Positions 40,934 to 50,016 of a DNA stretch of 64,000 bases are shown piece after piece; position 1 is the first letter of the stretch, and every line of letters begins with the position of its first letter. A program made the translations under genes and the position numbers. The stretch spans positions 310,672 through 374,671 of the forward strand of contig NZ_JAAHGH010000005.1 of the NCBI RefSeq assembly GCF_010672525.1. The letters are read 5' to 3'. The notes under the pieces were generated by a model. It was not told the origin of the DNA and made no database searches. It worked only from the letters and a program-made list of their open reading frames with translations. Source of the DNA: Okeania sp. SIO2B3 (GTDB taxonomy: Bacteria; Cyanobacteriota; Cyanobacteriia; Cyanobacteriales; Microcoleaceae).

Positions 40934-43798
40934 CTAATTAGACTGTAATTGTGCATTCAAAGTTTTCACAACTCGATCACGTGTTTCCTCCAGATGTGCT
41001 ATAGTATAACGATCCATTTTTTTACCTCGCTTTTTAATTATCTTCTCCAAATCTTCATCAAGTTGTCGCAATTGATACCAAGCTAAACTTCGAGCATCTT
41101 CAGGCACAGTACGATTACGCAATACCATTGAAATTAGCAGATTTAAATGTTCCCGTTGCAGGGAGCGACGCATACTAGAAATCTTAACTTCTCCACCACT
41201 AGACTCTAAAACTTCCGTCCAGATACTATTTTGCAGAGTCTCGAAAAGTTCTGGTAGTTTCAAAGCATTATCTGGGGTTGTCTTCAACTCCAAATCTCGT
41301 AGACGAATCAAACGAATATTAGAAAGGAGCGATCGTAAAACTATCCTTTGCAGAAACAAAATATTATCTTGAATGGGATAATCTAAAGGAAACACTAAAA
41401 CAGAACTTCCCCAATGTCGCCAACGTGATGGTGCTAACTTATTAAGTAAATTTGGTGCAAACTGAAACGCATCTCCAGCAAAAACATATTTATCTAGTAT
41501 TTCTAATGCTTGGCGTTGTTGCTCTACAGGTATAGGTTCAAATGGTAATCGTCCATTAGTATTTTTCGTACTCTCCCGATTAAATGACTGACCGCCTACA
41601 TATAAAGTAGCATCCATTATTTGCCGCATATAATAGAAGTATACCGTATCAAACATTACCCTGATTTCGCTGTAACTTTCATCACTTTGAGGAACGCGTT
41701 TTTCTAAACTTTCCCAAATATTCCGGGCGTTATCCAGTTGCCACTGAGAATAAATCAATATATCGTTACTAAGGTCAAACCTATTTGCTGCTGGATCGAG
41801 AATATCATAAGAATCTTCATCTGTAGCATAAGATAATTCTGGTTGAGACGCTCTTCTAGCAATCTCTTGTAAGAATCCTTTTTCACTTATATAGCTAGTC
41901 GTGCCACTGGGTTTATAACCGTATTCAATTGCCCAATCATCATAAGGACCAACTACAGTGGGAAAATAGTCTCCTTGTATTTTTCCTTGTGGAGCTATAT
42001 TAACTGGTACATAATCCATTACAGATGCTACTAACCCTTTTGTTTGAGTAATAGTTGTATCGTTTAACTGTTCTGGTTCGAGCATTGTACTACCGTGGAA
42101 ATTATGTCTCAGGCCAAGAGTATGTCCAACTTCGTGAGCAGTGAGATGTTTCAAGAACTGATTTACATATTTCTCCATTTCTCTGCTTTGGGGTCTAATG
42201 TTTTGCAAAGCATCCATTGCTACTGCTCCTATTGCCAACTGTTGAGATGACTCCCAACCAAAACAAATATGTTCTGATGAGTGAGAGTTTGATAATGACG
42301 ACTTCCGAGAAGATTGATATTTTGCTTGTAGAGATTGAGGAATAATAGATTCTATACTGTTGTTTGAAGTATTAGTTTCTGTCTCACTTTCTAAATTTCC
42401 TAAATAGCGAGAATACATATTTAATACACAGGGATTGTAACTTTTTCCATCCTTGGTTTGAAAAGCTTGAGCAAGAGATTGATTTTGTAAAATTATGCTG
42501 CCTATTTCGCCATATTTAATATCCCTAATAATACCTGCATTGAGAATAATATCTGCATCTAAAATTTGCCCTGTTAAAGGATTTACACGGGAAGGACCTA
42601 TCCCTCGAAACCAAGATTCAAAAGTAGTAGACCAACGAATTGTATTGTAACGAATATCAGCCGGGTCCCAAGTAGCATCATCAGGCATTTGTTTGGCTTG
42701 AATAGCATTAATAAATCCTGCTTTTTCAAAAGCTTTATTCCACATTAAAATTCCTTCTCGAATGGCATCGCGATATTCGATTGGTACTGTATTTTCTATC
42801 CAGAAAGTTATCGGTTCTAGGGGTGGAGATAAAGGAGCACTAGGAATTTGTTTTTCTAAATGCCATCTATTAATGTAACGAACATAAGGTTCTCTACGAT
42901 TATTGTCAGAAACATCTTTATAAGCACTAATAAAATAACCTACTCTTTCATCTGCTAATCGAGGAATATAACCATTATTTCTTGGCAATTCAGAAAAACT
43001 GTAGCGAACTTTGAGGTTAAAAGCACGGCTATCTGGCACAGATTCTAAATATTCTGTATTATCTTCGTTTAAGATACCATAAACTGACTCTAGTTCTATG
43101 TTTAAAGGAAATGTTTTAGCATCACTAATATAAGACTTTGTTCGATCTATTGAGTAATCATCAGGCAAAGCTCCTTCTAATGATGGTAAATTCATTTCTC
43201 CTATTAATAAATTATCTAAGTCAATCAACAATGTTTTTCTTTGAGGATGAGTTGCTTCAATGGTCAGAGAATATAAAACTGAGTCACTAAAAGAACGTTT
43301 AATAGAACGAGCTTGAGGGTCTAATTCATTAGTCCTGAAATTGAGATTTGGCACCACAAATTGAATCCGTTCTTGATGTTGGCGCAATTGAAAGATAAAG
43401 TCACCCATTGGTAAGCCACTAATTAAACCTGCCTCGCCAATACCTGATTCTAAAGTTATGACAGAAAGGAAGTTTTTATTAAGTTGTTCTGGTTGAACTT
43501 CCATTAATGTTTTACCTGTTTCTTCATCCCTATAAATGGTAAACATCCCTTCTCGTTTCTCCAACCCATCAATTAATTTTTCATAAGAATCATCTATTTC
43601 TGTGGCACTAATAATTTGTTGTGGGTTTGCTGAAATATTGGTTGTTGAAGCTCTAGTTGTAGGAATGATAAATATAACCAGTAGAAATGATAAACAAAAT
43701 AATAGTAATATGCTCGTAATTTGAATGATTTTTTGCGAAATTATTTTGCCTATATAGTTTTTCTGTTTATGGGTTTTATTTTGATCTATAATCCGCAT
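40934..43798 (-). CDS. Large exported zinc metalloprotease (matrixin-like, DUF5117/DUF4953 type)
   Basis: A 954-residue protein. Residues about 22-48 are a signal anchor. About 100-330 is a beta-rich N-terminal domain that fits DUF5117 (LNKNFLSVITLESGIGEAGL). The catalytic zinc motif is TAHEVGHTLGLRHNFHGS, H555, H559 and H565, followed by a Met-turn candidate ASVMDY. The long C-terminus (about 640-954) is helical. The family includes outer-envelope metalloproteases of bacteria with few known substrates. It is monocistronic. Confidence 0.88.
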   Translation of the reverse strand: MRIIDQNKTHKQKNYIGKIISQKIIQITSILLLFCLSFLLVIFIIPTTRASTTNISANPQQIISATEIDDSYEKLIDGLEKREGMFTIYRDEETGKTLMEVQPEQLNKNFLSVITLESGIGEAGLISGLPMGDFIFQLRQHQERIQFVVPNLNFRTNELDPQARSIKRSFSDSVLYSLTIEATHPQRKTLLIDLDNLLIGEMNLPSLEGALPDDYSIDRTKSYISDAKTFPLNIELESVYGILNEDNTEYLESVPDSRAFNLKVRYSFSELPRNNGYIPRLADERVGYFISAYKDVSDNNRREPYVRYINRWHLEKQIPSAPLSPPLEPITFWIENTVPIEYRDAIREGILMWNKAFEKAGFINAIQAKQMPDDATWDPADIRYNTIRWSTTFESWFRGIGPSRVNPLTGQILDADIILNAGIIRDIKYGEIGSIILQNQSLAQAFQTKDGKSYNPCVLNMYSRYLGNLESETETNTSNNSIESIIPQSLQAKYQSSRKSSLSNSHSSEHICFGWESSQQLAIGAVAMDALQNIRPQSREMEKYVNQFLKHLTAHEVGHTLGLRHNFHGSTMLEPEQLNDTTITQTKGLVASVMDYVPVNIAPQGKIQGDYFPTVVGPYDDWAIEYGYKPSGTTSYISEKGFLQEIARRASQPELSYATDEDSYDILDPAANRFDLSNDILIYSQWQLDNARNIWESLEKRVPQSDESYSEIRVMFDTVYFYYMRQIMDATLYVGGQSFNRESTKNTNGRLPFEPIPVEQQRQALEILDKYVFAGDAFQFAPNLLNKLAPSRWRHWGSSVLVFPLDYPIQDNILFLQRIVLRSLLSNIRLIRLRDLELKTTPDNALKLPELFETLQNSIWTEVLESSGGEVKISSMRRSLQREHLNLLISMVLRNRTVPEDARSLAWYQLRQLDEDLEKIIKKRGKKMDRYTIAHLEETRDRVVKTLNAQLQSN

Positions 43799-44449
43799 AA
43801 TTAATTAAAGAATAAGGAAGAAGTATAGTACGATGAGCAAATATTCAATTATAGCAATCTTATTCGAGTTGTGAGATATTGCAGATTTTAGGGAATAGAC
43901 AATGAGAAACATCGAATCAATAACAATAACCGCGAATGATTTAGGATTGCTATATTTATAACTAATAGTACTAATAGTAAATTTTGTAATTTTTGTCCAC
44001 CTTACCTAGTATGATGAATTTAAGCTCCTTTTTTCTCTATGATAATCGGAAAATTTATAGACTGCCATATAGTATAGTGGGGCTTACACAACTTTTAGAG
44101 CTTTAATATAGCCCAAACTCTCTTTATGATATAGTATCTGGATAATTATTTATCGTACGATCGGCGGAGTCAGAAGTCAGTAGGAAGAAAGTGGGAATTA
44201 TCTGGGGATATTCCAGCATTTTATGTCTGCATTAATCTGCATTAAGATGATAAATAAAAGTGGATTACTTCTCCAAATACTAGGATGAACTCGTTCAACA
44301 ATTAATAATTAATAATTAATAATTACCTCTCCTTTAAAACGGATAGGATTGACTAATAATGAAAATTTTTCTTTCTCCTACCTTCTGCCTTTAAGCCAAA
44401 AATTTCTGTATTCTATGTTAATGAAAACCACTGTAAGTTTGACACCCCA
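43799..44449. other. Intergenic region with dispersed repeat fragments
   Basis: TATAGTATCTGGATAATTAT at 44131 is a decayed MITE left end followed by gtcagaa heptamers. 44297-44360 repeats the composite element seen at 32134 (TTAATAATTACCTCTCC...GGATAGGATTGACT). No gene seen. Confidence 0.55.
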
Positions 44450-45871
44450 CTACAACCAACCACCCCAAGGACTAACCTCAAGTACACCTGCTGGAGTCAT
44501 TACCACCCGGAATAGTGCAAAAGATTGTTTCTGTGTTACAATTTTAGAATTAGCATTACTTAAGAGCTTGGGTAAAGGCGTTTGCTCTGTATAATCTTGA
44601 GCAAATTGATTTATAGATTCAAAACTAACTATTGCTCCATCCTCATTTACTCTCACCCGAAATACTAAATCTTCATACCAAGTAGGAGTATGTTGCCAAC
44701 TTTGGTCAATTTTGTCATACAGCTTTTGGTTTAACTTCTCTAACTGAGCTATATCAGTAATCTCTGAAACAACAACTATCTCTGCTTCTTTCTTCACAAC
44801 AGATGCTTGAGTTGCATTCTCTAACTCGTGATGACTCAAACCAGATACAGACCACAATTTAATAGTCCCATCAGCACTACCACTAGCTAAAGTTTGACTA
44901 TCAGGATTAAACTGTAAAGACCAAACCGCTTGAGAATGACCAGTTAAGGTTTCCAGTAATTCTTCTGTATTCACCTGCCACAGATGAATATCTCTATCGT
45001 AACTACCACTTGCAAGAGTTTGGCTATCAGAGCTAAAAGCAACAGACAAAACTGCTTGAGAATGCCCCTCAAAAATGCTTTGTAGCTGACCAGTATCTAC
45101 TTGCCATAACTTAACAGTTCGGTCTTGACTGCCACTTGCCAAAAATTTACCATCAGGACTAAAAGCGATCGCCCAAACTGTATTTTGATGTGCTGCTAAT
45201 GAATGGAGTTGCTTACCTGTATTCAACTGCCAAGTCTTGATTTGACCATTCTGAAAACCACTGGCAAGTATCTCTCCATCAGAACTAAAAGTTAGAGAAG
45301 TTATAGGAGCTGAATGTTGAAAGCTACCCTCAATAGAACCAGTTTTGAGATTCCATAGCTTAATCATGCCATTATAACTACCACTGGCAAGTATTTTTCC
45401 ATCAGCACTAATAGCTATAGCTTTCACATCATCGATATGACCTGCAATAGTTCGGATAAGAGTGCCATTTGTAAGGTCCCAAAGTTTAATGCGGTTATCC
45501 CAACTACCACTAGCAAGAATTTTGCCATCTGGACTAATAGCAATAGATTCAATAGCGTCAGCATGAGCATTGATGGTATGAAGTAACTGATTATTGTTTA
45601 AATCCCAAATTTTGATGACACCACCATAACCACCACTAGCTAAAGTTTGACCATCAGGAGTAATAGCAACTGTATAAACCCATCCCAGATTTTGGGCAAT
45701 AGTTTTCTCAGAACGGTTTTTTGTTTGTGTTTGTTGAAGCAAATTGTTAGTTGAAATTAGTCGGGAATGCCATAACCCTAAACCACTAATTCCTGTGACA
45801 ATAGTTAATGCTATTACTGTAGAATATTTCCGCAAAAAAGGTCTGTGAAGTATATATTTTAATCCTATCAT
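44450..45871 (-). CDS. Membrane-anchored WD40 beta-propeller protein
   Basis: A 473-residue protein. Residues about 17-34 are an N-terminal membrane helix (VIALTIVTGISGLGLW). About 62-350 has seven WD40 repeats (for example GHIDDVKAIAISADGKILAS, GSQDRTVKLWQVDTG), a complete propeller. About 360-473 is a C-terminal domain with VFRVRVNEDGAIVSFESIN, seen in other cyanobacterial WD40 proteins. The propeller probably faces the periplasm and binds partners. It is monocistronic. Function unknown. Confidence 0.88.
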   Translation of the reverse strand: MIGLKYILHRPFLRKYSTVIALTIVTGISGLGLWHSRLISTNNLLQQTQTKNRSEKTIAQNLGWVYTVAITPDGQTLASGGYGGVIKIWDLNNNQLLHTINAHADAIESIAISPDGKILASGSWDNRIKLWDLTNGTLIRTIAGHIDDVKAIAISADGKILASGSYNGMIKLWNLKTGSIEGSFQHSAPITSLTFSSDGEILASGFQNGQIKTWQLNTGKQLHSLAAHQNTVWAIAFSPDGKFLASGSQDRTVKLWQVDTGQLQSIFEGHSQAVLSVAFSSDSQTLASGSYDRDIHLWQVNTEELLETLTGHSQAVWSLQFNPDSQTLASGSADGTIKLWSVSGLSHHELENATQASVVKKEAEIVVVSEITDIAQLEKLNQKLYDKIDQSWQHTPTWYEDLVFRVRVNEDGAIVSFESINQFAQDYTEQTPLPKLLSNANSKIVTQKQSFALFRVVMTPAGVLEVSPWGGWL

Positions 45872-46009
45872 TGTTCAGTTTTCCTCTCAAAAATATGAAA
45901 ATAAGTTAATTCTTAAAAAGCTTTTTTTGACAGAATGCTCCGCAAACATATACCATTATTCATGCACTACCTTTTTAGGCTGAAGTGCTAATAGCTGATA
46001 GCTGAATGC

Positions 46010-46528
46010 TTACTTAATTTTTGACAGTTTATTTTGATGTTCTCTCATTTTTCTCACAAGAAACAAAACTGTTATAGTTGTAATTCCCACAATTCCCAAT
46101 GGAGTAAGATAACTCCAATGACCCCACATTTTGTCGATGACGTGCCAGACTAAGAGAAACATTGCTAAATAAGTTAGTTCATGTAGTTTCTTCCAATTTC
46201 TCTTCAACTTTTTCACGCTCCAATCATTAGAAGTAATTGTTAGTAGGGTGAAAATAATAAAAGTTACAACTCCTTGTACATATATCCAATAAGTTTGAAG
46301 AGCGAAAAAATCAAAGTTTCTCTTACGAACTAATAAAACTCCGTGACCAAGAGCAAATAAAAAGGCAACTATACCAATTTGACGGCGATACTTCAGCAAC
46401 AATTTGGGAATTTCAGTTTTTTTGGTTCTGGGGAAAACAATTCTCAAAGTTGTTGGTAGTAAAGTGATGATGTAGGAAATTAATGCGAAGAAACCTAAGT
46501 AATTAGCAAGTGGTGATGTATCTAGCAT
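46010..46528 (-). CDS. Ferric reductase-like membrane heme protein (MsrQ/YedZ-like)
   Basis: A 172-residue protein with about five hydrophobic helices. Likely heme ligands are H60 (FLFALGHGV), H118-region (KKLHELTY) and H132-region (LLVWHVID). The layout matches the ferric-reductase-like domain shared by MsrQ, YedZ and NOX/FRE proteins, without the flavin and NADPH domains, so it may pass electrons through the membrane to a periplasmic partner. No MsrP is adjacent. A haloperoxidase gene lies 150 bp upstream on the same strand, a possible redox link, but only by position. Confidence 0.8.
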   Translation of the reverse strand: MLDTSPLANYLGFFALISYIITLLPTTLRIVFPRTKKTEIPKLLLKYRRQIGIVAFLFALGHGVLLVRKRNFDFFALQTYWIYVQGVVTFIIFTLLTITSNDWSVKKLKRNWKKLHELTYLAMFLLVWHVIDKMWGHWSYLTPLGIVGITTITVLFLVRKMREHQNKLSKIK

Positions 46529-46682
46529 AATTAATAATTGATAATTGATAATGAGAATTTATGGCCTCTTCTTTGAAACAGGAATAAACCAAAATTTTTA
46601 TTATTGTTAATTCTCTAAATTTTCAGAAGAGGCAAAAGAAAGTCAGAAGTTAGAAGTCAGAAATTAGAACTGATGACTGAGT

Positions 46683-48713
46683 TCAACCAAGCTCAATAAA
46701 ATCATTAGCACCAATGGAACTTTCGGCAACTCCCTGTAAAGTAATTGAAAGTTGGTCAACACTAATACGAGTGTCATTACCGATCTGAGAAATACTCAAT
46801 TGCTCAAAACTCAGACCATCCTCTAAACCTATGGCATCTATTCCATCTTCAAAATCAACAATAATATCGTTTCCATGACCCAACGCAAAATCAAAGCGAT
46901 CGCCACCAGGTCCCCCAATTAAAACGTCATCACCCCGATGGCCGCCAATAATATCGATACCTGCACCACCATCAACTATATCGTTACCCTTACCCCCATA
47001 AAGCAAGTCGTTACCATCCCCACCAGGAATGAGATCGTCTTGACGATGACCAGATATGAAATTATTGTCAGGAGTGCCTATTAATTCATCGCTCTCATCT
47101 GTACCGAAAGTCTCACTAGGAGAAATAAGAGACCGAGTAGCTGACCACACACTCTCCCCTACTTCTCTTCCTAAGGAGCGACCATTGATATCTCCATCAT
47201 CAAAATGAATACCTCCAAAAATACGAGAAATACCAGCTTCGTCAGCAGCGTCGCTAAAAGTTGCCCACTCTAGAGTTATAGGTTCTTGTGGAGTCACACC
47301 AGGTTCAAAACGAGACTCACCTTCTGCAAAACTGACTGAAGCACCAAAATCATCACTACCAGAAAACCGTTGCAAAATTTCCGCACCCGCAGCACTAAAA
47401 GTACTGTGTCCAGATACATATTCTGCAAAAGGAGGAGAGGGGTCGCCACCAGGGGTTTGAAAGGTGAGAAAATCAGTTGCCAAAATAGTTTGAGTCCCTT
47501 CTCCCGGACCTGCCCAAGCATCTATGGCAAAACCACCAAGTTCTGGATTAAATTCTCCTATTAAACCTAGTTCTCCTAACTCCCGTATTGTGCGCACAGG
47601 TCGAGCATAATCATAAAAAGTTTTAGCGTCCCAAGCAGCAACACCAGCATCAAATACTGCGTTACCCATGTTAAAGAACAGTTTGGCATCTTGGTCTAAA
47701 GTATGATTATCCCTGGCAGAAACAAATTGTCCGAAAGTCATCCAAGTTCCGGGTGGAAAGGATGTACCACCTCCATCTTCCCAAAATTCGGCGACTAATT
47801 TTTGTTCGTCTGTGAGGTTAGCACTGAGATCGACAACTCTTTGTGCTTGTTGAATAAACCCAGGGTTGATAATTGTACCAACAATATCGGGAGTAATATT
47901 CACCACAGACTGGTCTGCTAGAGTAATTGTACGTGCTTCTAAGTCTACTTCACCATCTACTAACAAAAATGGTTCTGGTGCTTCTGGTCTTATTTCTTCC
48001 AGGGATGTGAGACTAAAGGGTTTAACGTTTCCCCACTGAGGTGTTAAGAATCTTTGTATTCTTTGTTCTTCCCCGGGTAAAGCATCAATAGGCACTCGTT
48101 CGGGAGTCCAAAGCTCAATGTTAGTAGTTTCTCCAGGGAGATTAGTGGGTTGATAACCGCTAATGTCAGAATAGGGAGTACCGTCACCATTGGGGTCATT
48201 TCCTAGTTGGTTGGAGCCATCATTACGACGGAATGTTAATAGTGCTTCGGCGGAGACATTACCAATACCAGCAGCAGTAGTAGTATCTGTGGTGGTATTG
48301 TTGGGGTCGAAACCCAATTGCGCCATTACGTCATTGAAAATTTCTACTTGAGTGGGAAAGAGTTCAGTTAGTACCCGATACGCAGAAAAACTCATAGCTT
48401 CAGTTTTGTTAGCATCGGTGTTTTCTGACTGGGGACGTTGGAGGTTGTCTCCTAGCTGAGTTGATGTAGCTAATGAGTCGTAAGCACTCCAAGCATCATA
48501 AGTAGCTGTGTGTAGGATACTGTAAGCACGGGAGGCAACAGTCGGACCGGGGGCGGTATTGATGACTGCTTTTTGTACTGCTCTATCCCAGAGTACGGAA
48601 ATGCTTGGTGAAGCATCTTCTACTGTGACAAGTTGAGTTTCAGGATCTACGGTCAGGTTGATGTTGTCAGCATTGTTGGAAATTTGCTGAATTTGTCTGT
48701 TAGAGTTATCCAT
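46683..48713 (-). CDS. Vanadium-dependent haloperoxidase with C-terminal RTX calcium-binding repeats
   Basis: A 676-residue protein from ATG 48713, chosen because AAGGA sits 8 bases before it (an ATG at 48773 would add 20 polar residues). The vanadate site is recognisable: SPPFAEYVSGHSTFSAAG carries the S-G-H core and FGGIHFDDGDINGRSLG the second histidine. Residues about 545-640 have RTX-like nonapeptides (GGDGNDLLYGG, GGKGNDIVDGG, GPGGDRFDF), so it is probably exported by a type I system and folds with calcium outside. It would oxidise halide with hydrogen peroxide. No type I exporter is nearby. Confidence 0.9.
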   Translation of the reverse strand: MDNSNRQIQQISNNADNINLTVDPETQLVTVEDASPSISVLWDRAVQKAVINTAPGPTVASRAYSILHTATYDAWSAYDSLATSTQLGDNLQRPQSENTDANKTEAMSFSAYRVLTELFPTQVEIFNDVMAQLGFDPNNTTTDTTTAAGIGNVSAEALLTFRRNDGSNQLGNDPNGDGTPYSDISGYQPTNLPGETTNIELWTPERVPIDALPGEEQRIQRFLTPQWGNVKPFSLTSLEEIRPEAPEPFLLVDGEVDLEARTITLADQSVVNITPDIVGTIINPGFIQQAQRVVDLSANLTDEQKLVAEFWEDGGGTSFPPGTWMTFGQFVSARDNHTLDQDAKLFFNMGNAVFDAGVAAWDAKTFYDYARPVRTIRELGELGLIGEFNPELGGFAIDAWAGPGEGTQTILATDFLTFQTPGGDPSPPFAEYVSGHSTFSAAGAEILQRFSGSDDFGASVSFAEGESRFEPGVTPQEPITLEWATFSDAADEAGISRIFGGIHFDDGDINGRSLGREVGESVWSATRSLISPSETFGTDESDELIGTPDNNFISGHRQDDLIPGGDGNDLLYGGKGNDIVDGGAGIDIIGGHRGDDVLIGGPGGDRFDFALGHGNDIIVDFEDGIDAIGLEDGLSFEQLSISQIGNDTRISVDQLSITLQGVAESSIGANDFIELG

Positions 48714-48810
48714 ATTTTTTTCCTTGGTGTAAAGAATTAATTTTGATGATTCGGTGAAGTGATACCGTTTCACGGAAGTCAGAATTCATATATAATCGGG
48801 TTGAACAGTT

Positions 48811-48893
48811 GTCATTGCGACAGTATTCTGCAGGAAGGTAATCTCCTAAACCTCTGAGATTACTTCCTTCCACTCTGTTCCAGTCGCAATGAC
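48811..48893. repeat. Palindromic repeat with GTCATTGCGAC ends
   Basis: GTCATTGCGAC and GTCGCAATGAC bound 83 bp, with inner GGAAGGTAATCTC and GAGATTACTTCC arms that can pair. Similar GTCATTGCGA elements are widespread in bacteria. It lies in the spacer between the haloperoxidase and the lipoprotein gene. Confidence 0.75.
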
Positions 48894-48903
48894 TTGGGTT
48901 TCT

Positions 48904-49407
48904 TTACAAACGCTCTATACTGTTAATTAGCCAGCAACTTGTATGTTTATCCCAAATCAAGTTAAACCTGAGAATTTGCTCTATCTCTCTATTGGATGAC
49001 ATCAAGTACCTTAATCTGACGTCTACGGTAGAATAATAAGAATTTGCAGATATCCTATAGGTATTCAGCACGTCTACTCTTTTTACTTGTTTGTCCCACC
49101 AGTGCTTATAGGAGCTATATCCTGTGCTATTTTCCTGAAAATGGGAAGATAAAGATCTCCAACTTGTTTGGTAATTGCTGCTGTTGATATTGCTATAGTA
49201 ATCTGAAACTGCTTGTTCCGCAGGAGGTCTGTAAATGATGTGAGGTTTAGGTTCAACATTTCTTGGTTGCGGACATTCGTCAAATAATACGCAATCAAGA
49301 ATTTTTTCCAAAGGATACTCTAAAAGAAATGCTGCTTCACATGAAGATAGGCTAGAACCTAAGATACAGAGACTGAGGAATAAAGTGATTCTCGAAGCTA
49401 TTGTCAT
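48904..49407 (-). CDS. Small lipoprotein with NTF2-like domain
   Basis: A 167-residue protein. The N-terminus has a lipoprotein signal ending LGSSLSSC, C23. The mature part from about 68 (AEQAVSDYYSNINSSNYQTS) resembles an NTF2-like fold seen C-terminal to cyanobacterial kinases: a helix, then ARG/TYR-rich strands ending RFNLIWDKHTSCWLINSIER. It probably sits in the periplasm. Function is unknown. It is near the signalling island but on its own. Confidence 0.75.
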   Translation of the reverse strand: MTIASRITLFLSLCILGSSLSSCEAAFLLEYPLEKILDCVLFDECPQPRNVEPKPHIIYRPPAEQAVSDYYSNINSSNYQTSWRSLSSHFQENSTGYSSYKHWWDKQVKRVDVLNTYRISANSYYSTVDVRLRYLMSSNREIEQILRFNLIWDKHTSCWLINSIERL

Positions 49408-50016
49408 AATGTTTATCCTCTGTAAACATAGCTTTTATCTATTTTGTGGTTAGAGCTTTGTGCATTTAGGAAGGTACTGTTGCTATCAGTTTAATTTTGT
49501 CCTCCGATAATATAAGGAAGATGTTAATCATTCGTCCTAACGCGGCCGTATGTATCAACTTAGTCATCCTTAATTTAACTTTGCTGTTTATACTATATAT
49601 AATATATGCAAGAAATGTCAAGACCCTGTATATTTTTTTTTAAAAGGCTAAAACCTTTATTTAACAAGCTTTATAGCTTTAGTTCAGTTTTATATATGAT
49701 TAGTATCTGCAGCTAAAACCACAAAAATATATATACAGTATAGTTGTTTTTGATATATATAACATCATATATATAGTTAGCCTTATGAGTTATTTCCTCA
49801 ACTGAGCCGACTCAGTCATATTTCACGAAACGGGTTACTACTGCCCTAAAATGTCCACAGCTAAAACTATAAAATTATATATATGGATATGGTTGGCCTA
49901 TGGCATTTGATATCCCGTGTATAGATTGTAGAAATCCATAGCTCAAATTAAGTTCATGTTCCAGTACAATATATATACTTAAAAGAAGCTAAGTATATCG
50001 GAAGGAAAATATATTG
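49408..50016. other. AT-rich control region before the STAND gene
   Basis: Three blocks carry an AGCTAAAAC/AGCTAAAACTAT motif next to ATATATAT palindromes (about 49710-49740, 49858-49885, and a weak one at 49938). CTGAGCCGACTCAG at 49803-49816 is a small dyad. A similar CATAGCTAAAGCTAGG lies at 54001 before the COP23 gene. This suggests shared promoter elements but is not proof. Confidence 0.45.

Noticed and set aside
44349-44594. Plus-strand frame of 81 codons
   Set aside because: It starts in a dispersed repeat and runs antisense to the C-terminus of the WD40 gene.
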